DNA of 64,000 bases from Pisaster brevispinus (GCA_023634235.1 JAMKCF010000013.1:15377705-15441704), one strand, 5' to 3'; numbered from the stretch's first letter, positions 46,725 to 58,145 are shown. Made by a program: numbers and translations. The notes: a model not told the origin generated them from the letters alone.

Positions 46725-47146
46725 GGGCCCGACTTCATGGCTCTGCTTCCTCCTGTAAGCAAAGAATCAGCGTTTACAGAAGCAGAGAATTCTGCCCTTC
46801 GGCCTACATCAAATGTTTTTCACAGGTGGTAGCAGGGAATTTTTTGCTTATGCGCACTCCACGCTACTTGGCATTTTTCGCTTACACAGGTAGCGCAGCA
46901 ATTTAGAGCTTGTCCTGTAAGCAAAGAATCAGCGTTTACAGAAGCAGAGAATTCTGCCCTTCGGCCTACATCAAATGTTTTTCACAGGTGGTAGCAGGGA
47001 ATTTTTTGCTTATGCGCACTCCACGCTACTTGGCATTTTCCGCTTACACATGTATAGCGCAGTAATTTGGCGCTTGCCCAGTAAGCCAAGAATGGTGATT
47101 GCAAGCGCAGAATCCTACAGTAAGCAGAGCCATTAAAATTCGGCAC
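46725..47146. mobile_element. Family C element with an internal 162-bp tandem duplication
   Basis: The ends are GGGCCCGACTTCATGGCTCT and CAGAGCCATTAAAATTCGG, inverted. Inside, 46751-46912 is repeated almost without change at 46913-47076 (GTAAGCAAAGAATCAGCGTT, then GGTGGTAGCAGGGAATTTTT in each). Confidence 0.88.
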
Positions 47147-47385
47147 AGGTCTGCCCAAAACCCTTTTTTTTAGTGATCTCATCATATCTTCCACCGCAGA
47201 ATGATAGTTGCAAAACCGGTCACCAACTAACAGAGAGTTTCGCTCAAAAATGATATCCGCAATCGATTTATAACAATCACCGACGCATGAAGACATGAGA
47301 CCTACTGAGTAGTTTTAGAATCACCCACACGGGTCTCTCCCTAAAAATTCCACCCATTGACTCATTAGTCGACTGACTCTTAAAT

Positions 47386-47770
47386 GATAATAATAACTAG
47401 TTTTTATATAGTGCTTTATCTACAGGCATCTCAACGCGCTTATCATTATCACAACTACATGTATGAGCTCCATTTATGTAACACCATGTAAGGATTTACA
47501 AGGTATTACGGCTCATTCAGCAGTCAGTGCCAGAGACATTCGAGGCAAAGCCCTTCTCCTCGTGATAAGTGTAACTGGGTTCTTCTACGTGCATTACACA
47601 GCACAAGGGACCAACGGCATTTACGTCCCATCTGAAAGACGAAGCATTGGTAAAAGTGTCTTGCTTAAGGACACAAGTGCCAAGACCGGGACTCAAACCC
47701 ACACTCTGCTGACCAGAAACACCAGAGCTTCGAGTCCAGTTCGCTTGACCGCTTGGCCATGACACGTCAA
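47386..47770 (-). mobile_element. tRNA-Leu-derived SINE (family G), longest copy
   Basis: From TAATAATAACTAGTTTTTAT at the tail end to the inverted head ACTCAAACCCACACTCTGCT ... CGCTTGGCCATGACACG. The internal landmark GAGGCAAAGCCCTTCTCCTC equals a segment of the copy at 34293. Confidence 0.9.
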
Positions 47771-47960
47771 CTCTTCTGGTCATATCTTTACATTCACCAA
47801 TTCCCATCTGTCAAAATGGCCCAAAAAATGCGAATAAAACTCCCAGACACAGACCCTACCCATAAAACATGTAGAAACTCTTTTACGGGTTTTATGAATC
47901 TCAAGCCGGCAGTAGTGGAGTGTCACTGAATCGGAGGACAGCGCCATCATTTATCTACCA

Positions 47961-48139
47961 TATAATACCCCCTCACATTGACCAGAATGATTGCATTTGA
48001 TGGTTTAGCACCTTGGAACAAGCCTGCCCCCAACCACCACACTTGTAGACCTGTCTACAGGCCATCGTTAACTACAAGCACCCAAGGACAGAGACTGATG
48101 AGAAAGCCGACTTTGGGTGAAGTTTGGAAAATTCAATCT
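47961..48139 (+). repeat. Direct duplication P, copy 2
   Basis: Second copy of 46502-46709, with an internal deletion. A SINE and a family C element lie between the two. Confidence 0.9.
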
Positions 48140-49309
48140 ACACTGTAATGTCCTGCAAACTTGGCACAGTTTAGATAAATTTCATGCATGATTCCCGCAT
48201 TTTGAAGGTTGCTTTACCAAAGGGAAAAACAACAATTATACTTTATTTGTAGGGATCAACAAGACTATACAAGCCTTGTAGCTCAACATTTTAACTTGAC
48301 CTTATTTTTTTTTTTCATCCGGGTACACAGTTTAAAATAATTAATTTGAATAAGCACTAGGAATATTTATGTCTTTCTTATGGGTGAGTATACTTCAATA
48401 CTCAACAAAATTGAAAGATATTTTCAGACTCGGAGTTAACAGTTGTGTCTTTAAAGATATTCAATTGAAAAAAAAAAAACCTCCCAAGAACACTGGACGT
48501 GCCCAATGCCAAAATCACTGGCCTCGGGCCTACGGTCCAGTTTATATTTTGAGCCCCAAATAAGATTTACATTTGAGGCTTTGATACTTTGAGATGAAAC
48601 ATAAATGTTTGTGCGATGTTTAAACAAAAAAAACATTTGACTGTGCCGGACATGTAATGCCACACTTCACGAGGGCATACCTAAGGGTCACAAGAATGAT
48701 TTCATCACTGTGACATGCACCCTACAAAAACCGAACCATTCTGTTGTTTGCACAGCTCTCAAAATTTAGACAGGGTGGTCCCAGAGGGGTGTCCCATGTC
48801 CCAAAGTGACCCATTCCTATCATCTGACTAATTCACATGATACTTCTGTCTCTACCTGGGCTCTAATCTATACCCCTCTCATGACCTTCCCATCCTGGGC
48901 TCTTCACCCTAACAGGACACCCCCCCCCCCCCCCCCCACTCAGACCCCATCATCACCCCCAAACACTACCATCTCATGACTCAAATATTCTGAAAATGTC
49001 TGCCCCTCTTTCCCTCTGGAGTTTGAAGAACAGTGGGGTTCTGCTGTAATGAGGTGGTCAGTTGGTATACATTGGGACAGAAAACAGATTTATTCCTGAC
49101 CCCAATTTTTGTGGTTTTTAAAAATCGTTCCCTGTAGTAGTAAACAAGTTGAATCTGGAAGACGAGGGAATGAGAAATATTTGTAAGTGTTAGGGGCTTC
49201 AAATCAGACTTGATCATGATGCAGAGTAAACTATTTCTTTCATTAAAATTTTCTTATAAAATGCTGAGAAATCAAGTTGGCTTCTGAGGTGAATTGTAAT
49301 CCTACACAA

Positions 49310-49355
49310 ATAATAATAATACTTTTTATTTTAAAATAATAATAATACTTTTGTC
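49310..49355 (+). repeat. (AAT)n low-complexity repeat
   Basis: Two TAATAATAATACTTTT blocks separated by TTATTTTAAAA. Confidence 0.9.
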
Positions 49356-49616
49356 TTTATTTTTTGAAATACAAATAAAAAATTACTAGATGTTCATTGT
49401 TGCAGCATATAATCCTGAGGTAAAATGAATTAGCCAGATTTCACCAAGTGAGTAATTTTTACAACAATGCAAGAATTACAATGAAATGCATTAACATTTG
49501 TTTTACATATCTCACACAAAGATCTTGTCATTTGAACAATTGTTCACAACAAACACAAAACAGTCACAGAAACTCATCCACCCCACACTCTGGAAAATCT
49601 TCAAAAAACCCCTTCT

Positions 49617-49852
49617 AAACAGGGTTTTGCCCTTAACCTATTTGGTGAATATTCAGCTGGACCAGATAGCTTGTTGTTTTACTGGTTTGCCAACTTTTTC
49701 ACTGGGCCATATTTCATATTAAGTAGGGATGCTTTTCAACACTGAACAGTGAACACTCCAGCCGAACCATTTGGAGAGAATTTTGACTGGTCCTCCGGAG
49801 TTTCAGCTATAGCATCTGGCCAGCGGTCCACTATTAAAGGAAAACGCTGCCA
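49617..49852 (+). repeat. Dispersed repeat L, copy 2
   Basis: Counterpart of 9695-9925, same orientation, ending GGCCAGCGGTCCAC ... GGAAAACGCTGCC. Confidence 0.8.
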
Positions 49853-50937
49853 AACAATGTGGATGACTAATAATGATAAATTCCTAATCAGGGATGGGGT
49901 TTCATGAATGTGAACATTCCTGATAATGGCCTCTATTGGTCTGGTCCCCCACCCCCTTTATTAGAGACCAGGAACCTCCCAGATGTTACAATTCAGGAGG
50001 TTTACAGACTCTGTGCAACACCAGAAATAAAAAACAACAAGTTTGGACATAATGTGGAACATTTATTTCTCCCTTTTGCGACTGCTTCACTTCTTTCAAG
50101 AAAACTTGAAGGCTTAAGGAGGTTTTGAGAAATTCCTGAACTCAGGAAACATCTAGGCTACTTTGAAATGTTGATGTATAATATCTCAATTTGAAGTATG
50201 TGTGTATGTTTGGGGGGTGTTTTTCTTGACCCTGAATGGACTATTTCATTAACTGACAAACTTGCTGAATGCTGTTCTGACATTCAGGTCACTCCTGGGT
50301 CTTAAATCACTCCAATTTAGCACTTGTTAATTTTTATTGGGCCATAAATTGCAGTAATTGCAGTAATCCTTCAGGCAATCAGTAAGCTGTTAATGGGGGA
50401 CCTATAGGATGTCTGGTCATCCCTGACCTTATGGAGAGGGCATAGGAGTTACAACTGAGTAGTCCTCAGTTTGGGGTTAAAATTGATAAATGGGGCCAAC
50501 AGTTGTGTTCAACCATAGAGAATGGTCCTTTCTCTATGGTTCAGCTCTTTCAAAAAGTAAGCTGGACGAGACTGAAATGTTTTAAAAAGGAAAGTACATC
50601 ATTGGTTTTTGGATGAGTTTTAATTCCAACACTCTAAATCTAGAGTTTCTGATAGACTGTGCAAGTCTCTCGCATATTCAAACTTCTGGGACAACACAGC
50701 CATATTGAGTTTCATGTGTGGAGATTCTGTTTCTTCAAATGCTTTAGTTCAGCGTAGTTTAAGGCTATTCAAACTTATATCATATTGTTGGGAAAGTAAA
50801 ATTTAGCAAGAGAGAGTAAAATAAAGTTCATGAATCAACAAAGAAACCTCGAGAATAAGACAAATTTTGTGGTAATACCACCATCATAGTGTACTCTTAC
50901 TACTGTTATCTAAAGCTATTAGCAGAAAATATCCCAC

Positions 50938-51152
50938 AAATATTTGGCAAAGTCAAGAGTATGTCATGAGAAAGAAATTTGGCTTAGGGCCATCACAGAT
51001 TTGTCCTTGAAAATTTTTTTAAAAATAAAGGTAGAATAACAAGCAATGGCGGCCATTTTGAAAATTCTGAAAACTGCGTGGCTATAAATTTTGCGATGGC
51101 CCTGCAGCCAAATAACTTTCTCATGACATACTCTGACTGTGTGCCAAAGTCC
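50938..51152. mobile_element. Foldback with arms of about 57 bp
   Basis: The left arm 50938-50994 contains GAGTATGTCATGAGAAAG and GGGCCATC. The right arm 51095-51152 is its inverted copy with a few indels (GATGGCCCTGCAGCC, CTTTCTCATGACATACTCTG). The loop of about 100 bp includes GGCGGCCATTTTGAAAATTC. Confidence 0.85.
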
Positions 51153-51744
51153 ACGCTTGCATCACCCACAAAATATTTCCCCTATTTGCCTCACTAAAAA
51201 GAATGTAGCAATTTCTACCATCATGATTTTGAGTTTATACTAATCGTGTACACTTAAAAGTCACTTATATTATCAAAACAGCCTTCCCTGTTCCGAAAAT
51301 GAGAGCAACGACTTAGATTTAAGAGTTTGCTAAACTGAAATCAGAATCTCCGGCCTGATTCACCGCCCGCGGTGGTTTGGACCGCTTCCGAAGAATATTG
51401 GGCTCAATATCACGGTCAAGCCAAACTATCAGGGTACCGGTTTACCTTACTCCTTGGTTTCATAGCAGTGGGTAATTCTTTCCAGGTGTTGCTGATCACC
51501 AGGGAATTTTGACTGCCTCTGGTATTGTTTAGGACTTTGATGGAGCCGGGGACGTGGCGTGAAGTTACACGCCCTATGGGCGGGGCAGCAGATTTCTGGT
51601 ATGCCATATACTTATGATAAATGGTCTGACATGGAGAAATGAAGTACAAGGTTGGGTAGTTTGGCATTAAAGGTACTACATCATTGCGTTTTGGAATCAG
51701 AGTAAATTTGTGTTCATCCTCTAGCTTTCAATAAACACACCAGG

Positions 51745-51907
51745 CCTGAAGTTTCATCTTGGAGAGGGCAAGGCCATTTTCATTTTTGCAAAGGGCACCT
51801 CCATTGGAAAATTTTAAAGTCTATGGGAAACTTTTGAAGGGGCACCAAGGCCAAGACCAGGGGCAACAGAGGCCATGGCCTCTGTGGCCTCCGTGTAATT
51901 CCCTGCC
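51745..51907 (-). mobile_element. Family D element, full copy
   Basis: Reverse orientation: CAGGCCTGAAGTTTCATCTT, AGGGCAAGGCCATTTTCATT, GGGGCACCAAGGCCAAGACC AGGGGCAAC, and the end GGCCTCCGTGTAATTCCC. Confidence 0.85.
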
Positions 51908-52149
51908 TGGTACACCAATAACGGTTCTTTAGAAATTTCATCAAAATAAGTGATACTGTATCATTGAATTTTTGTTAGGGATATAGACCAATGTGACGAG
52001 ACATCACATGTTTACAAAAGAGCCACAGAGCCTGGACTTCATACACAGCTCAATGGATGAAAACATAAAGTCACTGGAGATTGCACTGTCTGATTTGTAT
52101 CCACTTTTGATATTAAGGAAGGGGGCACATCTCAAAACTTGTTCAGCTG

Positions 52150-52290
52150 TTCTATTGCTTCACAGAGGTAAACTGTCTCCGTGTCCCCGCTCATTGCCTT
52201 GGTGCCCCTTGAAACGTTTCTCAGTAATATAGCATTCCCCAATAGAGATGCCATTTACTGAAAGGAAAAACTGCCTTGCCTGTAACTGAT
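52150..52290 (+). mobile_element. Family D element, diverged
   Basis: TTGCCTTGGTGCCCCTTGAA followed by ACGTTTCTCA and CTGCCTTGCC. Confidence 0.55.
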
Positions 52291-54515
52291 TGTGCTACAT
52301 GCAACAAAACGCATCACTTGGTAAAAAGGTTGTTATCACTTGTTGCACTTGGCAGTCAACTGAAATCCCATACCTTGGTTGATTTTATTGCATTTAGCAG
52401 CCAAGTGACTTAACCTAGGTGTTGGATTTTGATGTATCTTAGCAGGGTGAATTGAATGTTTTGGGGTGTATACTGAACGCGTGCCGCAGCGCACAAGGCT
52501 TCCATGTCAAGTAAAGTCACCAGACTACTTTAAGTGCATATTGTTGCATTTAGCAGGGCAAGCACCCCACGGCTATCCCACCACACAAACCACTTCTTGG
52601 CAACAAAGCAACAAAATCACTTGTTGCATTTTGCTGCATTTTAGCAGGCGTTTTCAATTCAACTGTTTTGTGTTTTGTTACATTTAGCAAGGTGCCTCGA
52701 GTCCAACTGATGGGGCGAGGGGTTACTGCAAGAGTGAAAATCATCAAGCGCGTGTTTGTTTTAAATCCTGGCATAAGCTTAAAAGTACTTCCGACCATCA
52801 ACATCAATTTTCTAGAGCCGCCAAATGGACCCTTTCCGAAAGTTTTTTAGAGGGATATAAGAGCCCATCGTAAATTATGAAAACAACAATAAACGTCATG
52901 GCAGTTTGGAACGAATGCTCCCTGGAGACCTACAAAGAATCTCTCCTTGATCAGCTTTGCATCTCAATCCAAGGAGGGTATTGTAACTTAACCTTGTTTG
53001 CGAATGTACTTTCTCTGGAGAGTCAACATGTCTACATAACACAAAAAAAATCCTTTTTTTTTTTAAAGTAGTGTGTAACAAACCAGATAGATAGGGGAAA
53101 AAAACAAGTTCACCAGAGGAATTTCATGTGGCCTTTTGACAGTATAAAAAAGTAAAAAATAACAGTAGTCTTCATACATTAGTAGTTAACATGGCCGAAA
53201 AATAACAAAGTTCAAATGCTAGTTTACATGTAGGAACCGTAAAACACTAGTAAAAGTTGGAGGTAGAACAAATGTGATTTTAATAGGGATAATTGCTTTC
53301 ATAAAGGTAATGTCGGTAAAAACTGCCTGAAGGCACGGCTCCAGGACTTTCACCATGGAGGGGTAAACAAAACTTACAACCCAAAAGCGAAAAAGTAGAG
53401 CTGGAGGATTGTGATGATTTATGGGTAGGACCTCAACGAGATAAAGGAATTGATGTTTCAATTCGGAGGGGGGTAGCATTAAATGGATGACACGTAATGC
53501 CTTTTCCGACAATCCATATGGCAAGAATCTAGGCCTATGTATTTTATGAGTGAGCTATTCAACAGCTAATGAGGCTTGGCTTGGAACGTTTACTTCTAAG
53601 TGAGCTTAGGTCTGCAGCGAGACTACATTAGGACTATGTTATGACGCAAGTTTAAAGTTTACAAAACAAAAAATACAGAACAAAAACATCACACACACAA
53701 AAAACTCCCAAAAGAGCGAGGCCCAATTTCAAACAGTAATGATGGATAAGCTTTAGATCTTCAACCTAGACATTACCCCCACCCCCCCCCCCAGCTTCAT
53801 GAAATATGTGCATAAACATTAGCTATTACAGACAAATCTTTCCCAGCAGGAACAGGTTCCTAGCAGAGTTCTAACAGTAACATACATTACATTTGGCCGG
53901 TTCCCTATTTTGCGTTCGCTAAGCCAATAAAAGAAGAAAGCATGTTTTCTGCCGGTCAACCATGGGTCAACTTGAAACCAACAAAGCCTGGTAAGCAGAT
54001 TTGATCCCCCACTTTCACAGCTTTGAAATTAGCCGCAGATTTTTTGTTGTTGGTTCACTGCGCCAGGGATCTACGACCTGGGACCACAAACTGTCATTCT
54101 TCCACACCGGTGCAGTTCATCATTGCTGAGGGGTGGCTGTGACTTGGGCAGTGTATGGTGATGGCCAGGTTGCACCCACTGGGGGTAAAGGTTAACTAAG
54201 TCGTACAGGTGAAACCGACCAGGTTTAACCGCAACCACACCGGCTGTTTCTGTTCTGGTACCGGTGATTCCTCATCCAGAATGTGAGAAATAATTCATTT
54301 TTGTGTACAGCCGGCTACTTCAAGAAATTTATGACTCGACCGATTTACATGTATAGTACTTTCATTGACAGCAATAACGCCTAAGGGTAACACAAAGTTC
54401 CAACAAATTTATTTATAAGGTATTCAATGAAACATCCACCAGTTATTATTTTTTTATTCATCAAGTCTGATTGTCACAATCGGTAGTGAGAGGGTTTGAT
54501 GCCCTTCCAGGCCTG

Positions 54516-54980
54516 AAATTACATGGCCTCTGCTGCCCCTGGTCTTAGCCTTGGTGCCCCTGGTCTTGGCCTTGGTGCCCCTGGTCTTAGCCTTGCTGCC
54601 CCTGGTCTTAGCCTTGGTGCCCCTGGTCTTGGCCTTGCTGCCCCTGGTCTTAGCCTTGCTGCCCCTGGTCTTAGCCTTGGTGCCCCTGGTCTTAGCCTTG
54701 CTGCCCCTGGTCTTAGCCTTGCTGCCCCTGGTCTTAGCCTTGCTGCCCCTGGTCTTAGCCTTGCTGCCCCTGGTCTTAGCCTTGGTGCCCCTGGTCTTGG
54801 CCTTGCTGCCCCTGGTCTTAGCCTTGCTGCCCCTGGTCTTAGCCTTGGTGCCCCTGGTCTTAGCCTTGCTGCCCCTGGTCTTAGCCTTGCTGCCCCTGGT
54901 CTTAGCCTTGGTGCCCCTTCAGAAATTTCCCATAGACTTAAAAATGACCTTCCCCTCTCAAAGATGAAATTCAAGGCCCG
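54516..54980 (+). mobile_element. Family D element hosting the 21-bp minisatellite
   Basis: The flanks are normal family D sequence: GGCCTGAAATTACATGGCCT on the left, CAGAAATTTCCCATAGACTT and CTCTCAAAGATGAAATTCAA GGCC on the right. The centre has expanded (see 54534-54917). Confidence 0.88.
54534..54917 (+). repeat. 21-bp minisatellite, about 18 copies, expanded inside a family D element
   Basis: The unit TGCCCCTGGTCTTAGCCTTGG repeats without any length change. Units differ at two sites: A/G in CTTAGCC/CTTGGCC and G/C in TTGGTG/TTGCTG. The order of variants repeats with a shift of eight units (168 bp), a higher-order duplication. Because 21 is divisible by 3, several frames on both strands stay open for about 150 codons. 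Confidence 0.95.
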
Positions 54981-55077
54981 CCCTTCAAGTTTTTAGTGAT
55001 TAGCCAGCGAGACCAGTTACATGTTCCCTAGTCTGCGAGGCCCATTCCAAAATTGTAACAAAACAGGGCGGTTAGAT

Positions 55078-55335
55078 TGGCATAGCGGTATCTTTTCTCG
55101 CCTTGCAACTCAGCAACTCAGGAACGCAGTTTGAATCCCACCCGGGGCACTATGTGTATTGGATTTTCAGTCCCTGCCTGATTGCGTGGGTTTTCCCTGA
55201 AATGATTCTCTGGGCGTTCCTCCCACCTTAAACTGAAACTTCCTTCTTTGTCTTCTATCCATGGGGTTCTTGGCTAGCATAGTGATTAAGTTCGCACTTC
55301 TGAGAGTCCTGGACTCCAAGACCAAAATTAAGAAA
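55078..55335 (+). mobile_element. tRNA-like SINE (family H), copy 2
   Basis: The head has an A-box-like TTGGCATAGCGGTATC and a B box in GCAGTTTGAATCCCACCC. The tail is TGGATTTTCAGTCCCTGCCT, GATTGCGTGGGTTTTCCCTG and AACTTCCTTCTTTGTCTTC, matching 4755-5015 inverted. Confidence 0.8.
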
Positions 55336-56181
55336 TGAAAACAGAGGCCGGAAGGCAAAATACCCTGAGCCCCTTGTTGAGTATGAGAATAAGTATTGTA
55401 AGATTGCTACCGTACTGCAGGGAACAAGACAGAGAAGGTGGCCACATACCACAGGACTACTCTAGTAAATCCCAATTTACACTTGCAATTTTGCTTGTCA
55501 ACATGAGGATCAAATCCCAATCAGAAGCATATAGGACTTGGATCTGGGGGCGCAATGGGTAGGTCAAGCGAGGAACCCTAGGCAAGCTCAATGAAGATCA
55601 CATTTCACAGTCGGAAAGAATTCATAGCTCCTCGAGGCCACCCATATTATTTTTTTTATCAGTGAAGTGGAAAAAAAAGGAAGTAATAAAGAACAAAGTA
55701 AAAAAACATCTGGTTGAAAGGAAAATGTTGCCAAAGTTTCCTGTGATCCTGATCAAACGTTACCATGGACAGTCACATTTTTATGTAGGAATACACTTTT
55801 GTTTCCCTTAATATTTAGACACTATGCATTACATGGTATTCTAACTGGTATCCTCTTTCAGCCAAGCAATTAATTTTCTTAAAGAGAGGCTCCGAGGTCA
55901 AACTCAGTTTTGTGATCCAGTCTTTTTCCAATAGATAGAGTCCTCATGAGAATGTAAAATGTGACTGCGTTTGAATTACTTTTTAAAGTGCATTTTTGGT
56001 CAAAATCCAAGAACACTTGATGCGTCACATTTCAACCTACATGGTCTGCACATTTTTGAACAGAGAATTTTTAGTTTATTCCTGAATTCTGATGACATTC
56101 AATCAGACGGCATTGAATATGAGCTCGTCCGATAACGTCAAGTTTCAAATTTCGCTCTGAAATAGTATCTTAAAAAAATGA

Positions 56182-56545
56182 TATTTTGGGTTTGAACAAA
56201 GAAAAATTTACTGGAGCGGGACTTGAACCAACGACCTCTGGATTAACGTACCGGCACTCTACCAACTGAGCTATCCAGCCCCATGTTGGCGGTCTCCCTA
56301 TTAGTCAATATCTTTGTTCGGGGGTGCCATTCAACCGTAAGCTGCCGTGTAGCCAGGGATCACCCCCAAGTTTACGATACAACCTGAAAAGCGGCAGCCA
56401 CGGGATCACCAACATAGGGCTGGATAGCTCAGTTGGTAGAGCGCCGGTACGCTAATACGGAGGTGGTTGGTTCATGTCCCACTCCAGTCAATTTGTCTTT
56501 GTTCAAACCCAAATTATTAAAAAGTTACCCAGTCAGTTTCCTCTG
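56182..56545. mobile_element. Family F foldback with a tRNA-like sequence in each arm
   Basis: The left arm (about 56185-56294) carries a tRNA-like sequence on the minus strand at 56210-56280. The right arm (about 56404-56516) carries the same on the plus strand at 56418-56489. Both arms end in the shared flank TTTGGGTTTGAACAAAG. The spacer of about 110 bp includes GGGGGTGCC and GATCACCCCC. The right end extends to CAGTCAGTTTCC and GTGGTTTATTACTTGATA. Solo arms occur at 7923, 36297 and an end fragment at 60133. Confidence 0.85.
56418..56489 (+). other. tRNA-like sequence, right arm of family F
   Basis: GGCTGGA pairs with TCCAGTC as acceptor stem, GCTC/GAGC as D stem and CCG/CGG as a shortened anticodon stem, and the T loop is TTCATGT. 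Weak T stem and altered loop argue against a functional tRNA. Confidence 0.75.
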
Positions 56546-57347
56546 TGGTTTATTACTTGATAAAATTATATTTTATACCGCTTTTATCACGAGGTTACAG
56601 ATTGTAACTTTTTCTAAATTTTCATGAGGACAGGATCTATTGGAAAATGAGTGCATCACAAAACTCAATTTGACCTTAAGCTCCTCTTTAAAAAAATGTG
56701 TCCAGATAATCTGTTTGACCTCACAGCAATAACCACAAAAGAAGAACCTCCCTGCAATAACTAAGTGTTATCATATCAAACAATCCCCACACCCTTAATC
56801 CAACGCGGCACATCCATTTAACAATCCTGTCAGAAACACTTGGCCGAAACCCTCAGCAATTCGACCATCTTCGGGTCTCCTGAAATCCTCCAGCAATTAC
56901 ACCCCATGACTGCACCAGAGAGCCGGAGAGAGACTGAGAGCTTCTCCGAGGGACACCAGTCCATAGGGGACTCCCACCGGTGTAACGGCACAGAGTCAGG
57001 TTTCCAGAGCCCAGATTGCCAGCAGCTGGGACTCCAGAAAGCTAAACAGTCAGGAAGGACCCGGTGGGCAGACAGAGAGAGTGAATAGACTGGATGTATC
57101 CCCATCTCCACAGGTGCAGAGAGCGAGAAGGTTAATTTGGTAATGCCTCACAGCCAAAAAGAATCCCGTGGCAAGGACTGCTAAACCGATTCTGATAGGG
57201 AGCGTAACTTATGAAACATGAAGACAGACAGACTTGTACATTACAGGGTGGTTGATTGTTGGTGTATTTTGGATACAGAGATAGGATATTTTAGAGATAG
57301 GGTGAGTGGGGTGTAGGGTGCACGATGACAGACCAGACATTACTTAT

Positions 57348-57690
57348 TAGAGGGCGGTAGACAGTGGGTTGCGAATCCTGAAACCCTCAACCAAGATCTT
57401 AGGAGGTTGTAGGCGTTAGCCTTTCTTAGAATAGACAGCCGAGAACTCAAAAGAGTGGTAGACGGTATTTTGGGCTTCACAAGGACAGACAGTAAATTTT
57501 TTAGTAATTTTTTAAAACATTGAGAATGTCAGTCAATGTTTGCAGTTAGAGGTGGTAGGCGCCAGTAACTCTGGAAGCGTTAACACGGACAGTCAATATC
57601 TGTGGGAATGGTAGATGACAGACGACATTGTTGGAAGTATGAAATGAAACAGTCTAGATAAGACGTGGTAGACTTAGTCATTAGAGGTTG
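57348..57690 (+). repeat. Degenerate G-rich periodic stretch
   Basis: The word GGTAGAC, or a one-base variant, recurs near 57356, 57454, 57553, 57607 and 57670, with TTAGAGG and ACAGTCA in between. It could be an old minisatellite. The period is irregular. Confidence 0.4.
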
Positions 57691-57883
57691 AGTTTTTTTA
57701 TTTTCTTAAAAATTGAACCATGAATCATGAAGACAGGAGCTGAGAAGTCAAGACGATCACTCAGCTTCAGCATGTCCCCCAGTGACACGAATGACCAAAC
57801 CACAGTCTTAAGGCAAATAATTGATGTTATCTTGTGTGGTCAGGGAGAACATATAGAGTTCTACCTCAAAGGTTGAAGAGAGT

Positions 57884-58145
57884 GTAATCCAGGGATGGTA
57901 TATAGTGGTATTGCTCCTCAGTACTTCAGTGATTTTCTCAACCGTGCAGGGCAGGACTCATCAGTTCTCCGAAAAACAATCTTCTTGTTACCATTCCTTC
58001 AAGTTCCAAATCACTCTCAGCGATAGGCCTTTTTTCAATAGCTGGCCCCAAACTTTGGAATATCATTCCCATCAGCAACAGGAACTCACTATGTTCAAGA
58101 AGTGTCTTATAAAACACTTCTTTTTCACAACACTCTCTAGTTAAT
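57884..58145 (+). pseudogene. Non-LTR retrotransposon ORF2 C-terminal remnant (second family)
   Basis: The plus strand reads YSGIAPQYFSDFLNRAGQDS, then LLPFLQVPNHSQR, then (frame changed) FSIAGPKLWNIIP, then (frame changed) FKKCLIKHFFF. This order of motifs (APxYLxDLL, VPR, AFSxAGPxLWNxLP, FKKxLKxHLF) is characteristic of CR1/L2-type ORF2 ends. At least two frameshifts make it a pseudogene. Confidence 0.75.

Larger units (their letters stand above)
55872..56697 (+). mobile_element. Family E terminal-inverted-repeat element interrupted by a family F foldback
   Basis: Left end TTAAAGAGAGGCTCCGAGGT with TTTTTCCAATAGATAGAGTC; right end TCTATTGGAAAATGAGTGCA ... CTTAAGCTCCTCTTTAA, inverted. Without the inserted 56182-56545 the length is near the 520 bp of the copy at 12482-13003, to which its interior is homologous on the opposite strand. 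Confidence 0.82.

Noticed and set aside
53219..53524. Minus-strand frame of 101 codons in the LSM4 intron
   Set aside because: No family recognised and no second copy seen; consistent with chance in an intron of 32 kb.
54519..54996. Open frames of 138-157 codons on both strands (repeats of APGLSL, LPLVLAL or RPGAARL)
   Set aside because: They are a by-product of a 21-bp tandem repeat with no stop in the unit. Three frames and both strands are open equally, so there is no evidence of translation.
56824..57088. Plus-strand open stretch of about 88 codons, serine/glutamate-rich
   Set aside because: No initiator ATG at its beginning and no recognised domain. The opposite strand is open too, which points to GC-rich composition and not coding.
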